DNA of 64,000 nucleotides from Tumebacillus amylolyticus (GCF_016722965.1 NZ_JAEQNB010000001.1:1205344-1269343), one strand, 5' to 3'; counted from the stretch's first letter, positions 48,495-58,126 are shown. Made by a program: numbers and translations. Notes: generated by a model not told the origin, from the sequence alone.

Positions 48495-49265
48495 ATGTAC
48501 TTGCCATCCTTTGATCTTTCTGAAAAAACCGCTCTCGTCACGGGTGCCGGTCGCGGGATCGGACGTGCGCTTGCCATCGGCTTGGCAGAAGCGGGCGCCG
48601 ATGTAGCGCTCGTCGCACGGACGGCTTCCGACTTGGAGGAAGTCGCAAGTGAAATCCGCGCTCTCGGACGCAACGCGTACCCGATCACGGCCGACCTGAC
48701 AAAAAAAGACGACGTCACGCGCATCGTGCGCTCCGTCGTCGACCAAGCAGGCTCTGTAGACATCCTCGTCAACAATGCGGGCATGAACATCCGCTCGAAA
48801 GCGCTGGACGTTACCGAAGACGAGTGGGATACGATCATGCAGACCAACTTAAAGTCTGCGTTTCTCCTCTCACAAGCGGTTGCCCGCGAGATGAAAGAGT
48901 CCGGCGGCGGACGCATCATCAACATCGCCTCGGTTGGCGGAGCAGTGGCTCTGCGCACCGGAGTTGTCTATGGTGCGAGCAAAGCGGCCCTCCTGCACAT
49001 GACCCGCATCCTCTCGCTTGAATGGGCGCAATACGGCATCCGCGTGAATGCGATCGGCCCGTGGTATTTCAAGACTCCGCTGACGGAGAAACTCCTCAAC
49101 GACCCGCAATACCTCGGGGAAATCCTCGACCGCACGCCGATGAAACGCGTCGGAGAGCTGCCCGATCTCGTCGGCCCGATGGTGTTCCTCGCGTCGGATG
49201 CGTCCAACTACGTCACGGGGCAAGTGCTGCTCGTCGACGGCGGGATGAGCGTGTACGGGTTCTAA
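48495..49265 (+). CDS. Short-chain dehydrogenase/reductase
   Basis: A 256-residue classical SDR. It has VTGAGRGIGRALA, NNAGMN, the catalytic Ser in INIASVGG, YGASKAALLHM with Tyr and Lys, and the C-terminal VDGGMSVYGF. Resembles gluconate-5-dehydrogenase and 3-oxoacyl-reductase-type enzymes; substrate unknown. AAGGAG lies upstream, and it follows the DUF523 gene by 16 bases. No clear terminator follows. Confidence 0.88.
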   Translation: MYLPSFDLSEKTALVTGAGRGIGRALAIGLAEAGADVALVARTASDLEEVASEIRALGRNAYPITADLTKKDDVTRIVRSVVDQAGSVDILVNNAGMNIRSKALDVTEDEWDTIMQTNLKSAFLLSQAVAREMKESGGGRIINIASVGGAVALRTGVVYGASKAALLHMTRILSLEWAQYGIRVNAIGPWYFKTPLTEKLLNDPQYLGEILDRTPMKRVGELPDLVGPMVFLASDASNYVTGQVLLVDGGMSVYGF

Positions 49266-49283
49266 TTCTCGACCTTGAATCGA

Positions 49284-50687
49284 CTACCGCCGCATGCGTT
49301 CCACTTGCTGACCGAACGTTTTCAAAAACGCTTGTCGCTTCTCTTCTTCCGCTTCCGCCAGCTCGAAGTAGCCCATGTGATGCGGGTCGTGTCCGATGTC
49401 GTAGTGCTGGTAGGCGATCCGCCAGAACCGGTGCGGGAACATCAGCAATCCGTAGAGCAGGACATACTCTTGCACGGTCAGCAACCGCACGGAGTTGTAG
49501 TTGACCAAGCAATGGCGCAGCACGTCTTCCTCCCAGTCGGCTCGTTGCAGCGCGCGACGAACAAGATGGGCGAGGTCGAGCGTGCGCGGGCCGAACGTGC
49601 AGAAGTCGAGGTCGATCAAGCAAATCTGCCCGCTGGTGGTGTAGACCATGTTGTACGGTGTGAGGTCGAGGTGGCAAAGCGGCGGGTCATCCTCCTCATG
49701 AAGCAAGTGGGCGCGGACGCCGGGTCGTTTCATGATCGCCAGTGATTCGTCGCATTGCTTGATGTAGACGTCGACCATGCTGAGGTATTTTTTGTCCACG
49801 TCATCGGGGCGACTCTTGGCTCTGGCCCGATTTTTCCAGGAGACGAGCTCGTCCCGACGGTCTTGGAAACGATCGACGAGGTCGAAGATCATCGCAGGGC
49901 TGTACCCTTTGGGTTCGAAACCGCGCGAGGCTTCGTGAAACTCGGCGAGCGTCCTCGACGTCAACGCCAACTGCTGACGCGAACGGAAATCCACTTCCTG
50001 CCCGCGCACCCATTGGGTGGCGTAGTACGTTTCCCCGCCGACCTGCACATAGGGAAGGCCTTCGGTGGAGAGCAGAAACGGCGCATAGCGGGTGAACTTG
50101 CGCTCGTCGAGATATTGAAACGATTGGTGAAGGAACTGAACCTGTTTGGGGGTCAGTTCTGTTTTTTTGAGCGCGATCAGACCTTTGGATGTGCGCAGGC
50201 GCAACACAGGGCCGAAGGGCTCGCACTTGGTGGCGGTGATGCCGTATGCTTTCAGAGCCGCCGGAGAAAATCCATGTCGGCGGATCATCGAATGAACCGT
50301 GCTGAGAGAATCATCATGCTCCTGACCGAAGTCGCTCTTGCCGTGTGTGAGGGGGGCGTTGGTTTTGGGTTTGGTTTTTGGCTTGTGGGGAGAGGTTTGG
50401 GTGTGTGGACGTGAGCGACTGCCGGAGGAGGCGTCGCTTTTTTTCTTCTTGGATTTGGGTTTGAGAGGAACGCCGTCGGATGTGGACCAGGACCACCAGG
50501 AGGGCGGCTGACGCTTCTTGGGCTTCGAAGCGCCAGCCTCATCCTTTTTTCCGTCATCCTTGCCTTTTTGAGGTGGTTTGGGGACGTCTTTTGCCCACTT
50601 GGGCGGTTTGGTCAGTTCGCCCCAAAAGTGTTTGAAGACATCTCCCGGCTTGGTGTTGCTCGGTTTGTTGTTGTTGTCGTCAGCCAC
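49284..50687 (-). CDS. CotS-family spore-coat kinase-like protein with long basic N-terminus
   Basis: 467 residues. The first 120 are Lys/Pro/Ser-rich and disordered-looking (KPKSKKKKSD and SPHKPKTKPKTN). The rest is a CotS/HSK2-like phosphotransferase: LIALKKTELTPKQ, LAEFHEAS and the catalytic loop CHLDLTPYNMVY with IDLDFCTFG. Spore-coat kinase relatives phosphorylate coat proteins in some Bacilli. GTG start with GGAGGTGAT 8 bases upstream. Role in the coat inferred. Confidence 0.85.
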   Translation of the reverse strand: MADDNNNKPSNTKPGDVFKHFWGELTKPPKWAKDVPKPPQKGKDDGKKDEAGASKPKKRQPPSWWSWSTSDGVPLKPKSKKKKSDASSGSRSRPHTQTSPHKPKTKPKTNAPLTHGKSDFGQEHDDSLSTVHSMIRRHGFSPAALKAYGITATKCEPFGPVLRLRTSKGLIALKKTELTPKQVQFLHQSFQYLDERKFTRYAPFLLSTEGLPYVQVGGETYYATQWVRGQEVDFRSRQQLALTSRTLAEFHEASRGFEPKGYSPAMIFDLVDRFQDRRDELVSWKNRARAKSRPDDVDKKYLSMVDVYIKQCDESLAIMKRPGVRAHLLHEEDDPPLCHLDLTPYNMVYTTSGQICLIDLDFCTFGPRTLDLAHLVRRALQRADWEEDVLRHCLVNYNSVRLLTVQEYVLLYGLLMFPHRFWRIAYQHYDIGHDPHHMGYFELAEAEEEKRQAFLKTFGQQVERMRR

Positions 50688-50745
50688 AGGATATCACCTC
50701 CACTGCCATACTATGCGGGAGGGAGGCTTGGCAGTGACAAGGCGT

Positions 50746-51858
50746 TTACTTGAGGTTTTCCGGGTTCAGACCTTGAAGTTCCGGGAGGACGAAGAGGCCG
50801 TCCTTGCGAATCAGCACGTCGTCGAACCAGATCTCGCCGCCGCCGTACTCCGGGCGTTGGATCAGCACGAGGTCCCAGTGGACGGAGGAACGATTGCCGT
50901 TGTCCGCTTGTTCATAGGCGTTGCCCGGCGTGAAGTGCAGAGAACCTGCGATCTTCTCGTCAAACAAGATGTCGTTCATCGGTTCGAGGACGTACGGGTT
51001 GAACCCGATGGCGAATTCGCCGATGTAGCGCGCCCCTTCGTCCGTGTCGAAGATTTCGTTGAGCTTCTCGGTGTCGTTGGCGGTCGCTTCCACGATCTTG
51101 CCGTCCTTGAAGACGAGACGGATGTTGTTGAACGTTTGACCGCGATACGGAGACGGGGTGTTGTACTGGATGACGCCGTTGACCGAATCTTTGATCGGGG
51201 CGGTGAAGCACTCGCCGTCCGGCACGTTGCGCTTGCCGTCCGCTTTGAGCGTGTTGATGTCCTTGATCGAGAACGTCAGGTCGGTGCCCGGAGAGACGAT
51301 GCGCACGCGGTCGGTGCGGTCCATCAGTTCTTTGAGCGGGTTCATGGCACGGGACATTTTTGCATAGTCCAGCGTGCAGACGTTGAAGAAGAAATCCTCG
51401 AACTCTTCGGTCGAGACGTTCGCCGCCTGCGCCATCGCCTCGTTCGGGACGCGCACGAGCACCCATTTTTTCTTGACGCGGATATTGAAGTGAACGGGGA
51501 TGCCGTATTTCTCCATGTAGAGGTTGGATTTCTCTGCGGGGATGCCTTTGGTTTCATTGATGTTGTGGAAATGCCCGACGCTTACGTAGGCATCCATCTG
51601 CTCCATCAACTGGCAGTCCAATTTCGCCATCAGTTCTACTTGTTCATCGGTCATGCCTTTGAGCAGTTCCCGATGGACGCGCATCACTTGATGTTTGACA
51701 AACGGAACGCCGCCCGCTGCATACGCTTGGCGCACCAGTTGGTTGGTCAGTTCCACTTCGCCGTCGGACGACTCGATCAGGATCTTCTCTCCCGGTTGCA
51801 GAGAGCAGGAATATTCAATCAAATTTTTCGCCAGTTGTTCCATACGCGGATCAGCCAT
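50746..51858 (-). CDS. M29-family metallo-aminopeptidase
   Basis: 370 residues. It has the M29 (AmpS/PepS/aminopeptidase T) pattern: LIESSDGEVELTNQLVRQAY, GEFAIGFNPYV (metal Glu), LHFTPGNAYEQADNGNRSSV HWDLV with the His, and the C-terminal IWFDDVLIRKDGLFV. Intracellular, removes N-terminal residues from peptides. Lies on the minus strand upstream of the CotS-like gene, with 58 bases between. Confidence 0.9.
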   Translation of the reverse strand: MADPRMEQLAKNLIEYSCSLQPGEKILIESSDGEVELTNQLVRQAYAAGGVPFVKHQVMRVHRELLKGMTDEQVELMAKLDCQLMEQMDAYVSVGHFHNINETKGIPAEKSNLYMEKYGIPVHFNIRVKKKWVLVRVPNEAMAQAANVSTEEFEDFFFNVCTLDYAKMSRAMNPLKELMDRTDRVRIVSPGTDLTFSIKDINTLKADGKRNVPDGECFTAPIKDSVNGVIQYNTPSPYRGQTFNNIRLVFKDGKIVEATANDTEKLNEIFDTDEGARYIGEFAIGFNPYVLEPMNDILFDEKIAGSLHFTPGNAYEQADNGNRSSVHWDLVLIQRPEYGGGEIWFDDVLIRKDGLFVLPELQGLNPENLK

Positions 51859-51879
51859 GTTCGTAAATCCCCCTTGTAC

Positions 51880-51926
51880 AAAAAAAGCAGGCTTCGTCGC
51901 AAGGACGAGCCTGCTATGTTTTTTTA
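51880..51926 (-). terminator. Terminator of the aconitase/dehydrogenase unit
   Basis: AGCAGGCT-CGTC pairs with GACG-AGCCTGCT and is followed by a T-run on the minus strand, between the dehydrogenase and aminopeptidase genes. Also symmetrical on the plus strand. Confidence 0.82.
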
Positions 51927-51945
51927 GTATACCAAAAACTGTCGA

Positions 51946-53025
51946 TTACGCGAGGGATTTCCACACTTCCAGTTTGGTACGGATGCGGCGAATGACTTCG
52001 TCGGTGAAGTCGGTGGTCGACGTGGAGCCACCGAGGTCGGCCGTGCGCACGCCGTCCACGATTGCTTCGAGGGTGGATTCGTAGATCGCGCGAGCTGCGG
52101 TGTCTGCTTCTTTGTCGCCGAAGAAGGTCAGCATCGAAGCGGCTGCGAGGATCATCGCCATCGGGTTCGCGACGTTTTTGCCGAACAGACCCGGTGCGGT
52201 GCCGTGCGGAGCTTCTGCCATGACGGTTGTAACCGCGTTGGTTTTGTCGTCGAACGCGAGCAGAATCGACTCGGAACCGGCGATGGTGCCGTACATTTGC
52301 AGAACGAGGTCGGACAGGCAGTCGCCGTCACGGTTCAGAGCCGGGATGACGAGCGGTTCGCCGGTGGTGTTCATCAGCAGCGCGTACGTTGCGTCGATCA
52401 GTTGCGGATCGTACTTCACACCCGGGAAGGCTTTGGCTGCTTGGTCCATTTCTTCCTTGAGCATGCCTTCATAAACCGGAGATACGGTGTATTTCGGGCC
52501 GCCGAAGACTTTCGCGTTCATCTTGCGCGCTTGTTGGAATGCGTATTCCGCAACTCCGCGGCAGACTTTGCGAGAGATTTTTTCCGTGCGGTATGCGTAC
52601 TCGTCGAGGCCTTCGCCTTCGCGCCATTCCTTCGCGCCGTAAGCATCGTCAACCGCCATGCGGATGACGGAGATCGGTGCGTTGATGCCGGCAACCGGGT
52701 TGATGCCCGGGATGCGGCGGCCGGTGCGGACGATGACGGTGCCGTCGATGCCCTTGCGCAAGATCGCGTTCGGAGAGCCGACATCGCCGGAAACTTCCGG
52801 GGTGATGGTCGCAGCTTTGTAACCGAAGCCGTGTTCTTTCATTGCAGATGCTGCGTCGTGAACGACTTGGTTGTTGGTCGCACGGCGGTTTTCAAGCGAA
52901 AGGTCGAAGCGCAGGAATTCTACTTCTACGCCGGTCAGTGCCGGGTCGAGAACGCGAAGCCCTTCTTCGAGCAGTTCTTGACCGGTTTGGTCGCCTTCCA
53001 TTACGACGATCGTTTTCTTTTCCAT
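51946..53025 (-). CDS. Isocitrate/isopropylmalate dehydrogenase family protein
   Basis: A 359-residue beta-decarboxylating dehydrogenase. It has VMEGDQTGQELLEEG at the start, LRKGIDGTVIVRTGR, TEKISRKVCRGVAEYA, DGDCLSDL and EAPHGTAPGLFGKNVANP. The position after an aconitase gene favours isocitrate as substrate, but the family also includes isopropylmalate, homoisocitrate and tartrate enzymes. TGAGGTGA lies just before the ATG. A weak terminator-like stem lies in the 90-base gap after the aconitase gene. Confidence 0.85.
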   Translation of the reverse strand: MEKKTIVVMEGDQTGQELLEEGLRVLDPALTGVEVEFLRFDLSLENRRATNNQVVHDAASAMKEHGFGYKAATITPEVSGDVGSPNAILRKGIDGTVIVRTGRRIPGINPVAGINAPISVIRMAVDDAYGAKEWREGEGLDEYAYRTEKISRKVCRGVAEYAFQQARKMNAKVFGGPKYTVSPVYEGMLKEEMDQAAKAFPGVKYDPQLIDATYALLMNTTGEPLVIPALNRDGDCLSDLVLQMYGTIAGSESILLAFDDKTNAVTTVMAEAPHGTAPGLFGKNVANPMAMILAAASMLTFFGDKEADTAARAIYESTLEAIVDGVRTADLGGSTSTTDFTDEVIRRIRTKLEVWKSLA

Positions 53026-53115
53026 GATGTCACCTCATCTAAGTATCGAAAAAAGACAAAAAAGTAGGGAGGAGCATTCGCCCCCCCTTAGTGTTTGCAA
53101 AGCTGGGTCAAACCA

Positions 53116-55050
53116 TTAGATCGCTTGTTTCTTGGTGTAGTTCAGGAGACCGCCTGCGAGGATGATGTCGATTTGACGGCCGGTCAGGTCGTGGGTCACG
53201 GTGAAGGTGGTGCCTTTGGTTACGTTCTTCACGGTGATCTCGTTGCCTGCTTGGATTTGCTCGGTCAGGTTGTCGATTGCAACTTCATCGCCTTGTGCGA
53301 TGGTGTCGTAGTCGTTCTCGTTCACGAAGGTGAGCGGGAGGAGACCGAAGTTGATCAGGTTCGCACGGTGGATACGAGCGTAGGACTTCACGATGACAGC
53401 TTTCACGCCGAGGTACATCGGAGCGAGCGCTGCGTGTTCACGGGAAGAACCTTGGCCGTAGTTGTGGCCGCCGATGATAACGGATTTGCCGAGTTCTTTC
53501 GCGCGAGCCGGGAATTGCGGGTCAACGCGTACGTATACGTGTTCGGAAATCGCCGGGATGTTGGAACGAAGCGGCAGAACTTTTGCACCCGCCGGCATGA
53601 TGTGGTCGGTGGTGATGTTGTCGCCGACTTTCAGAGATACCGGAGCGGTCAGAGCGTCAGCCAGGTCGGTGTTGACCGGAAGCGGCTTGATGTTCGGGCC
53701 ACGGAGGACTTCAACGTCAGCCGGGTTTTCGGACGGTGCCAGCACCAGACGGTCGTCGACGAGGTATTGTTCCGGCAGTTCGATAACCGGGAATTCGCCG
53801 AGTTCGTTCGGGTCTGCGATGTAACCGAGAACAGCTGCAGCTGCGCAGGTTTCAACGGAAGCGAGGTAGACGCTTGCGTCTGCGGTGCCGGAACGGCCTT
53901 CGAAGTTACGGTTGAAGGAACGGACGGAGACAGCGCCGGAGGACGGAGCTTGACCCATACCGATGCACGGACCGCAAGCGGACTCGAGCAGACGTGCGCC
54001 GGCTGCGAGGATGTCAGCGAGTGCGCCGTTGCGAGCGATCATCTCGAAGACTTGCTTGGAACCCGGGGAGACAACGAGAGAAACGTTCGGGTGAACGGTT
54101 TTGCCTTTGAGAACGGCTGCCAGACGCATCAGGTCGGTGTAGGAAGAGTTGGTGCAAGAACCAACTGCAACTTGTTGAACCGGGATGCGCTTGTCAGCGA
54201 GGTCCTTAACAGCAACCACGTTGTCCGGGGAGTGCGGTTGAGCGACGTTCGGCTCAAGGGTGTTGAGGTCGATGATCAGCTCTTCGTCGTAGGTTGCGTC
54301 TGCATCAGCAGCCAGCGGAGCGAAGTCGCCGCCACGGCCTTGCTTTTCCAAGTAGACGCGGGTCGCTTCGTCAGACGGGAATATCGAGGTGGTTGCACCA
54401 AGTTCTGCGCCCATGTTGGTGATGGTTGCGCGCTCCGGAACGGAGAGGGAAGCAACGCCTTCGCCGGTGTACTCGATAACACGGCCAACGCCGCCCTTAA
54501 CGGTCAGGTGACGGAGAACTTCGAGGATGATGTCCTTCGCAGCGGTCCACGGTTTGAGAGCGCCTTTGAGTTCAACTTTTACAACTTTCGGCATGTTCAG
54601 GTAGAACGCGCCGCCAGCCATTGCAACTGCGATGTCCAAGCCGCCCGCGCCCATTGCCAGGGAGCCCATGCCGCCTGCAGTCGGGGTGTGCGAGTCGGAA
54701 CCAAGCAGGGTCTTGCCCGGCTTCGCGAAACGCTCGAGGTGAACTTGGTGGCAGATCCCGTTGCCCGGGCGGGAGAAGTGGATGCCGTGTTTCGCTGCAA
54801 CAGTTTGCAGGAAGCGGTGGTCGTCCGCGTTCTCGAAGCCGGATTGCAGGGTGTTGTGGTCAACGTACGAAACGGAGAGTTCGGTTTTGACTTGCGGAAC
54901 GCCCATTGCTTCGAATTGCAGGTACGCCATCGTACCGGTCGCATCTTGGGTCAGCGTTTGGTCGATGCGGATCGAAATTTCCTGACCTGCAACCATCTCG
55001 CCGGAAACGAGATGTGCTTCAATGATTTTCTGAGTTAAGTTCTTAGCCAT
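53116..55050 (-). CDS. Aconitase-family hydratase (short, ~644-residue type)
   Basis: 644 residues, clearly shorter than the ~900-residue AcnA/CitB type. Iron-sulfur Cys ligands lie in VGSCTNSSYTDLMR and ACGPCIGMGQAP. Further motifs are GSDSHTPTAGGMGSLAMGAGG, FNRNFEGRSGT and the swivel-domain GGHNYGQGSSREHAALAP. Catalyses citrate-isocitrate isomerisation, or homoaconitate in lysine-type pathways. AGGAGG upstream of the ATG. Second gene of an IclR-aconitase-dehydrogenase unit. Confidence 0.9.
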   Translation of the reverse strand: MAKNLTQKIIEAHLVSGEMVAGQEISIRIDQTLTQDATGTMAYLQFEAMGVPQVKTELSVSYVDHNTLQSGFENADDHRFLQTVAAKHGIHFSRPGNGICHQVHLERFAKPGKTLLGSDSHTPTAGGMGSLAMGAGGLDIAVAMAGGAFYLNMPKVVKVELKGALKPWTAAKDIILEVLRHLTVKGGVGRVIEYTGEGVASLSVPERATITNMGAELGATTSIFPSDEATRVYLEKQGRGGDFAPLAADADATYDEELIIDLNTLEPNVAQPHSPDNVVAVKDLADKRIPVQQVAVGSCTNSSYTDLMRLAAVLKGKTVHPNVSLVVSPGSKQVFEMIARNGALADILAAGARLLESACGPCIGMGQAPSSGAVSVRSFNRNFEGRSGTADASVYLASVETCAAAAVLGYIADPNELGEFPVIELPEQYLVDDRLVLAPSENPADVEVLRGPNIKPLPVNTDLADALTAPVSLKVGDNITTDHIMPAGAKVLPLRSNIPAISEHVYVRVDPQFPARAKELGKSVIIGGHNYGQGSSREHAALAPMYLGVKAVIVKSYARIHRANLINFGLLPLTFVNENDYDTIAQGDEVAIDNLTEQIQAGNEITVKNVTKGTTFTVTHDLTGRQIDIILAGGLLNYTKKQAI

Positions 55051-55150
55051 CAGAAAAACCTCCTATAAAACCTAGTATCAGTTCTCTGCAATCTAGCGTC
55101 CCCCAAAGGACACATAGATGAACAGGAAAAACAAACTATGAGTAAAATTG

Positions 55151-55897
55151 CTAGTGGGCCAGCATCTTGGTCATGATGTCGGCCGATCGTCTGACTGCTT
55201 CGGTGTGAATCTTCAGCATGTCAGGGGTGAAACGGTCCACAGGGCCGGAAACCGAAAGCGCGGCGACGATGTCCCCTTGGCGGGAAAAAATCGGCGCGGC
55301 CACGGCGGCGGCACCCGGTTCGCGCTCCTCGATGGAGATCGCATACCCGAGGTTGCGAGTAGTTGCCAAGCTTTGCAAGAATTCCATTCGGCTGGATTCA
55401 GACGGGCAGCAATCGCGTACCAAGTCTTCAACCGGTTCCTTGGAGAAGGCGAGCAAAACTTTGCTTGAAGCTCCGACATGCAAGGGCAGTCGTTTGCCGA
55501 TATTCGCCACGCGACGAACCGGTTGGTTACTCTCGACCGCTTGGATTCGGATGCGTTCCGTTCCAGAGCGGACATAGAGAGAAATCGTCTCGCCAATCTG
55601 ATCACGCAAGCGCGTCATCTCAGGCAATACGATCGAAGAGAGTGCATCTGATTGGTACACATTGCTCACCAATTCCAGCACGCTCCAGCCCAGTCGGTAC
55701 TTCTCAGTGGAAGAATGACGGCGAATGAAACCTTTGCTTTCGAGGGAGGCCAACAATCGATGCACAGTGCTCTTGTGTAACCCGAGGCGCTTCGAGATAT
55801 CGGAGAGCCCGAGTTCAGCATCTGTGCCGGCGAAGCACAGCAAGATGTCCAGCGCTCGCTCAACGGCGCGCACTGTGCCTTTTTCCTGTTCCGCCAT
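55151..55897 (-). CDS. IclR-family transcription regulator
   Basis: 248 residues. The N-terminal winged HTH has AVERALDILLCFA, LGLSDISKRLGLHKSTVHRL and YRLGW. The IclR effector domain has IQAVESNQPVRR, LPLHVGASSKVLLAF and GYAISIEEREPGAAAVAAPI. First gene of the minus-strand unit with aconitase and the dehydrogenase, which it probably controls. Palindromes lie at its own promoter. Confidence 0.92.
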   Translation of the reverse strand: MAEQEKGTVRAVERALDILLCFAGTDAELGLSDISKRLGLHKSTVHRLLASLESKGFIRRHSSTEKYRLGWSVLELVSNVYQSDALSSIVLPEMTRLRDQIGETISLYVRSGTERIRIQAVESNQPVRRVANIGKRLPLHVGASSKVLLAFSKEPVEDLVRDCCPSESSRMEFLQSLATTRNLGYAISIEEREPGAAAVAAPIFSRQGDIVAALSVSGPVDRFTPDMLKIHTEAVRRSADIMTKMLAH

Positions 55898-55920
55898 CTA
55901 CCTCATCTCCCTCTGGAGGT

Positions 55921-55958
55921 GTTTCATACGGTGAAACCCTGTTTCATTACATAGTATA
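55921..55958 (-). promoter_or_regulatory. Promoter and palindromic operator of the IclR gene
   Basis: GTTTCA-TACGG-TGAAAC (55921-55937) is a perfect 6-bp inverted repeat. It is followed by GTTTCA again, so a second arm pair GAAAC-CCT-GTTTC overlaps it. A minus-strand TATACT (-10) lies at 55953-55958. IclR autoregulation is inferred. Confidence 0.55.
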
Positions 55959-56071
55959 TCATGCGTCTCCAACACAAGGGAACCCTTTTGTCAAAAAACA
56001 TTCGAAAAGAGAAGCAAAATGGTTGTGTGCCCCGCATATAACTTTTTGAACGAGGAAGGGAGGGGCGTCTT

Positions 56072-57049
56072 ATGTACAGACAAGAATGGTTGAAAACGGT
56101 CGAGGCATTTTTCCGTGAGAAAAATCGCGCCTGGTTGACGGGCGACGACGAGACGCTGCTTCATTTTTTGGCGGGGACGCCGGCAGACTGTCATTCGTGG
56201 CAAGATGTGCGGTCGATGCGCGATGCCAGACCTCTGCGCGAGGGTGTGCGTTTTCGCAAAGCGAAGACCTCGTTGCACATTCACTCCGCCGCGTGGAAGA
56301 GCGAGGGAGAACTCGCGGTGGTGGATGCGACGGAACACGTTCGCTTCTATTATGAGCAAGGAGATGATCTTCAACACGAAGAACGGGCTTTGCGACATCG
56401 ATTGACCCTGCTTCCGTTTGGCGGAACTTGGCGGGTGTTACGAGACGAGACGGTGCGAGAGGTGGCGAAGCCGAACCTCCGGCCGGAAGACGCGGCCGAC
56501 GCGCTTGCGTCGGTGGACGTTTTTCCCGAAGAACTGGAAGTGGAAGATCGTCAGCTTCGCGGGCGGTATGATCGCGTGCGGGCGTATCGCTATGCTGAAT
56601 TGTGGTGGAACCGCTTCAACCCGGTTTTTAAACAGATGAAGGACAGCGACTGCACAAACTTCGTGTCACAAGTGCTCTACGCCGGCGGAGTCCCGCTCGT
56701 GCGCGGCAGTTCACGATCGAACGGGTGGTGGTACGACATCGGCAGTCACAATTGGAGTTATTCATGGGCGGTCGCCAATTCGCTCAAACTCGCATTGACC
56801 CGGCTCCTGCATGCCCAAGAAGTCGGCGACCCGCGTCAATTGAAGATTGGAGATGTGATTTGCTACGACTGGGACGGCGATGGAAGGTGGCAGCATAACA
56901 CAGTTGTGGTCGGTTTCGACGGAGCCGGTCAACCGCTGGTCGATGCACACACCGTCGCAAGCCACATGCGCTTCTGGACGTACCGAGACAGCTATGCGTG
57001 GACGGCGAAAACAAAATATGCATTTTTCCACATTCCCGACCAATTCTAG
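56072..57049 (+). CDS. Amidase_6-type (DUF) putative amidase-domain protein
   Basis: 325 residues. The C-terminal half (about 160-325) matches the Amidase_6 pattern of Gram-positive secreted proteins: YDRVRAYRYAELWWNRFNPVF, DSDCTNFVSQVLYAGG (likely catalytic Cys), IGDVICYDWDGDGRWQHNTV VV with His, and VDAHT. The N-terminal half is helical and beta-rich without a known fold. No signal peptide is seen, which is unusual for this family. GGAAGGGAGGGG lies upstream. Confidence 0.82.
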   Translation: MYRQEWLKTVEAFFREKNRAWLTGDDETLLHFLAGTPADCHSWQDVRSMRDARPLREGVRFRKAKTSLHIHSAAWKSEGELAVVDATEHVRFYYEQGDDLQHEERALRHRLTLLPFGGTWRVLRDETVREVAKPNLRPEDAADALASVDVFPEELEVEDRQLRGRYDRVRAYRYAELWWNRFNPVFKQMKDSDCTNFVSQVLYAGGVPLVRGSSRSNGWWYDIGSHNWSYSWAVANSLKLALTRLLHAQEVGDPRQLKIGDVICYDWDGDGRWQHNTVVVGFDGAGQPLVDAHTVASHMRFWTYRDSYAWTAKTKYAFFHIPDQF

Positions 57050-57143
57050 ACAAAAAATGAAGGGATTCTGACACACATGTCGAATGTAAAGTGTGGAAAT
57101 CTTGAAGTGAGTTACACTCATTAACAGAGGGGAGGGGCTCATC

Positions 57144-57968
57144 GTGTTCGCCTCCAGAGTTATGTATGGCAGCCTCGGCTTCATGGTCGGTGCGCTGGTG
57201 GAAACCGCAGATAACTTCATCAATGGAGAAACTCGTGTGACGGTGTTTGTTCTCGAATTGATCGTGTTTGGTGTGCTCGGCATGATCTTCGGGTTGGTTC
57301 TGCATCGTTCTCGTGAGAACAACCGCCGGATCGTTCGCTCCTACCATACATCACTGGAAGCGTTGGCGAACGCCGTCGCGGCGAAGGACGACGAGACGAA
57401 CGGACACTGCAAGCGCGTCGTTCAATACTCGATCCTCATCGGCCGTGAATTGGGCCTCGACAAGCACCTCATGCAGCAACTTGAATGGGGCGCACTTCTG
57501 CATGACATCGGCAAGATCGCCGTCCCGGACGCCATTTTGAAAAAACCGGGTGCGCTGACCGAGGAAGAATGGGTCGTCATGAGAGAACATCCGCAGATGG
57601 GCTATCTTATGGTCAAGAACATCGATTTCTTGAACGAAGGCGCAGACGTGGTGCTTCACCACCATGAGCGCATCGACGGACGCGGCTACCCGCATCAACT
57701 CAAGAGTGAACAGATTCCGTTGCTGGCCCGCATCTTTGCGGTCGCCGACACGTTCGACGCCATCACGTCCGACCGCCCGTATCGCAAGGCCCAATCGATC
57801 GAGCATGCCCGCGAAGAGATCGCGCGCCATATCGACACGCAGTTCTGTGTCGGTTGTGTCGAAGCGTTCTTGCGCATCGATTCCGCCGACTTGATCGCCG
57901 TGCAAGAGGCGGCCAAGATCCTCGATTACGAAGCGGTTCAATTGCAGAAACTCAAGCATATTTCATGA
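57144..57968 (+). CDS. Membrane HD-GYP-domain phosphodiesterase-like protein
   Basis: 274 residues. Two membrane helices (about 5-25 and 30-52) are followed by an HD-GYP domain with HCKRVVQYS, LLHDIGKIAVPD, REHPQMGY, HHHERIDGRGYP and VADTFDAITSDRPYR. All metal ligands and the GYP motif are intact. Expected to hydrolyse cyclic di-GMP or a related dinucleotide. GTG start with GAGGGGAGGGG upstream. Confidence 0.88.
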   Translation: MFASRVMYGSLGFMVGALVETADNFINGETRVTVFVLELIVFGVLGMIFGLVLHRSRENNRRIVRSYHTSLEALANAVAAKDDETNGHCKRVVQYSILIGRELGLDKHLMQQLEWGALLHDIGKIAVPDAILKKPGALTEEEWVVMREHPQMGYLMVKNIDFLNEGADVVLHHHERIDGRGYPHQLKSEQIPLLARIFAVADTFDAITSDRPYRKAQSIEHAREEIARHIDTQFCVGCVEAFLRIDSADLIAVQEAAKILDYEAVQLQKLKHIS

Positions 57969-58012
57969 TTGAAATTACTTGTATGTGAATGATATAGTTG
58001 TGGGAATATTCG

Positions 58013-58052
58013 AGGAACAACCTGTCTAGTTGCGGCAGGCTGTTCCTTTTTG
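58013..58052 (+). terminator. Intrinsic terminator
   Basis: A GGAACA-CCTG / CAGG-TGTTCC stem followed by a T-run. Confidence 0.85.
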
Positions 58053-58126
58053 TATGCTAGATACTTAGAGCATTACTTTTTTCAATAGTTCTTTCGTTCC
58101 GTTCTTGAAAAGGAGGACGTACTCTC

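Noticed and set aside
53095-55038. A 647-codon open frame antisense to the aconitase gene
   Set aside because: It mirrors the aconitase gene almost exactly, has no family resemblance and is a by-product of GC-rich codon use.
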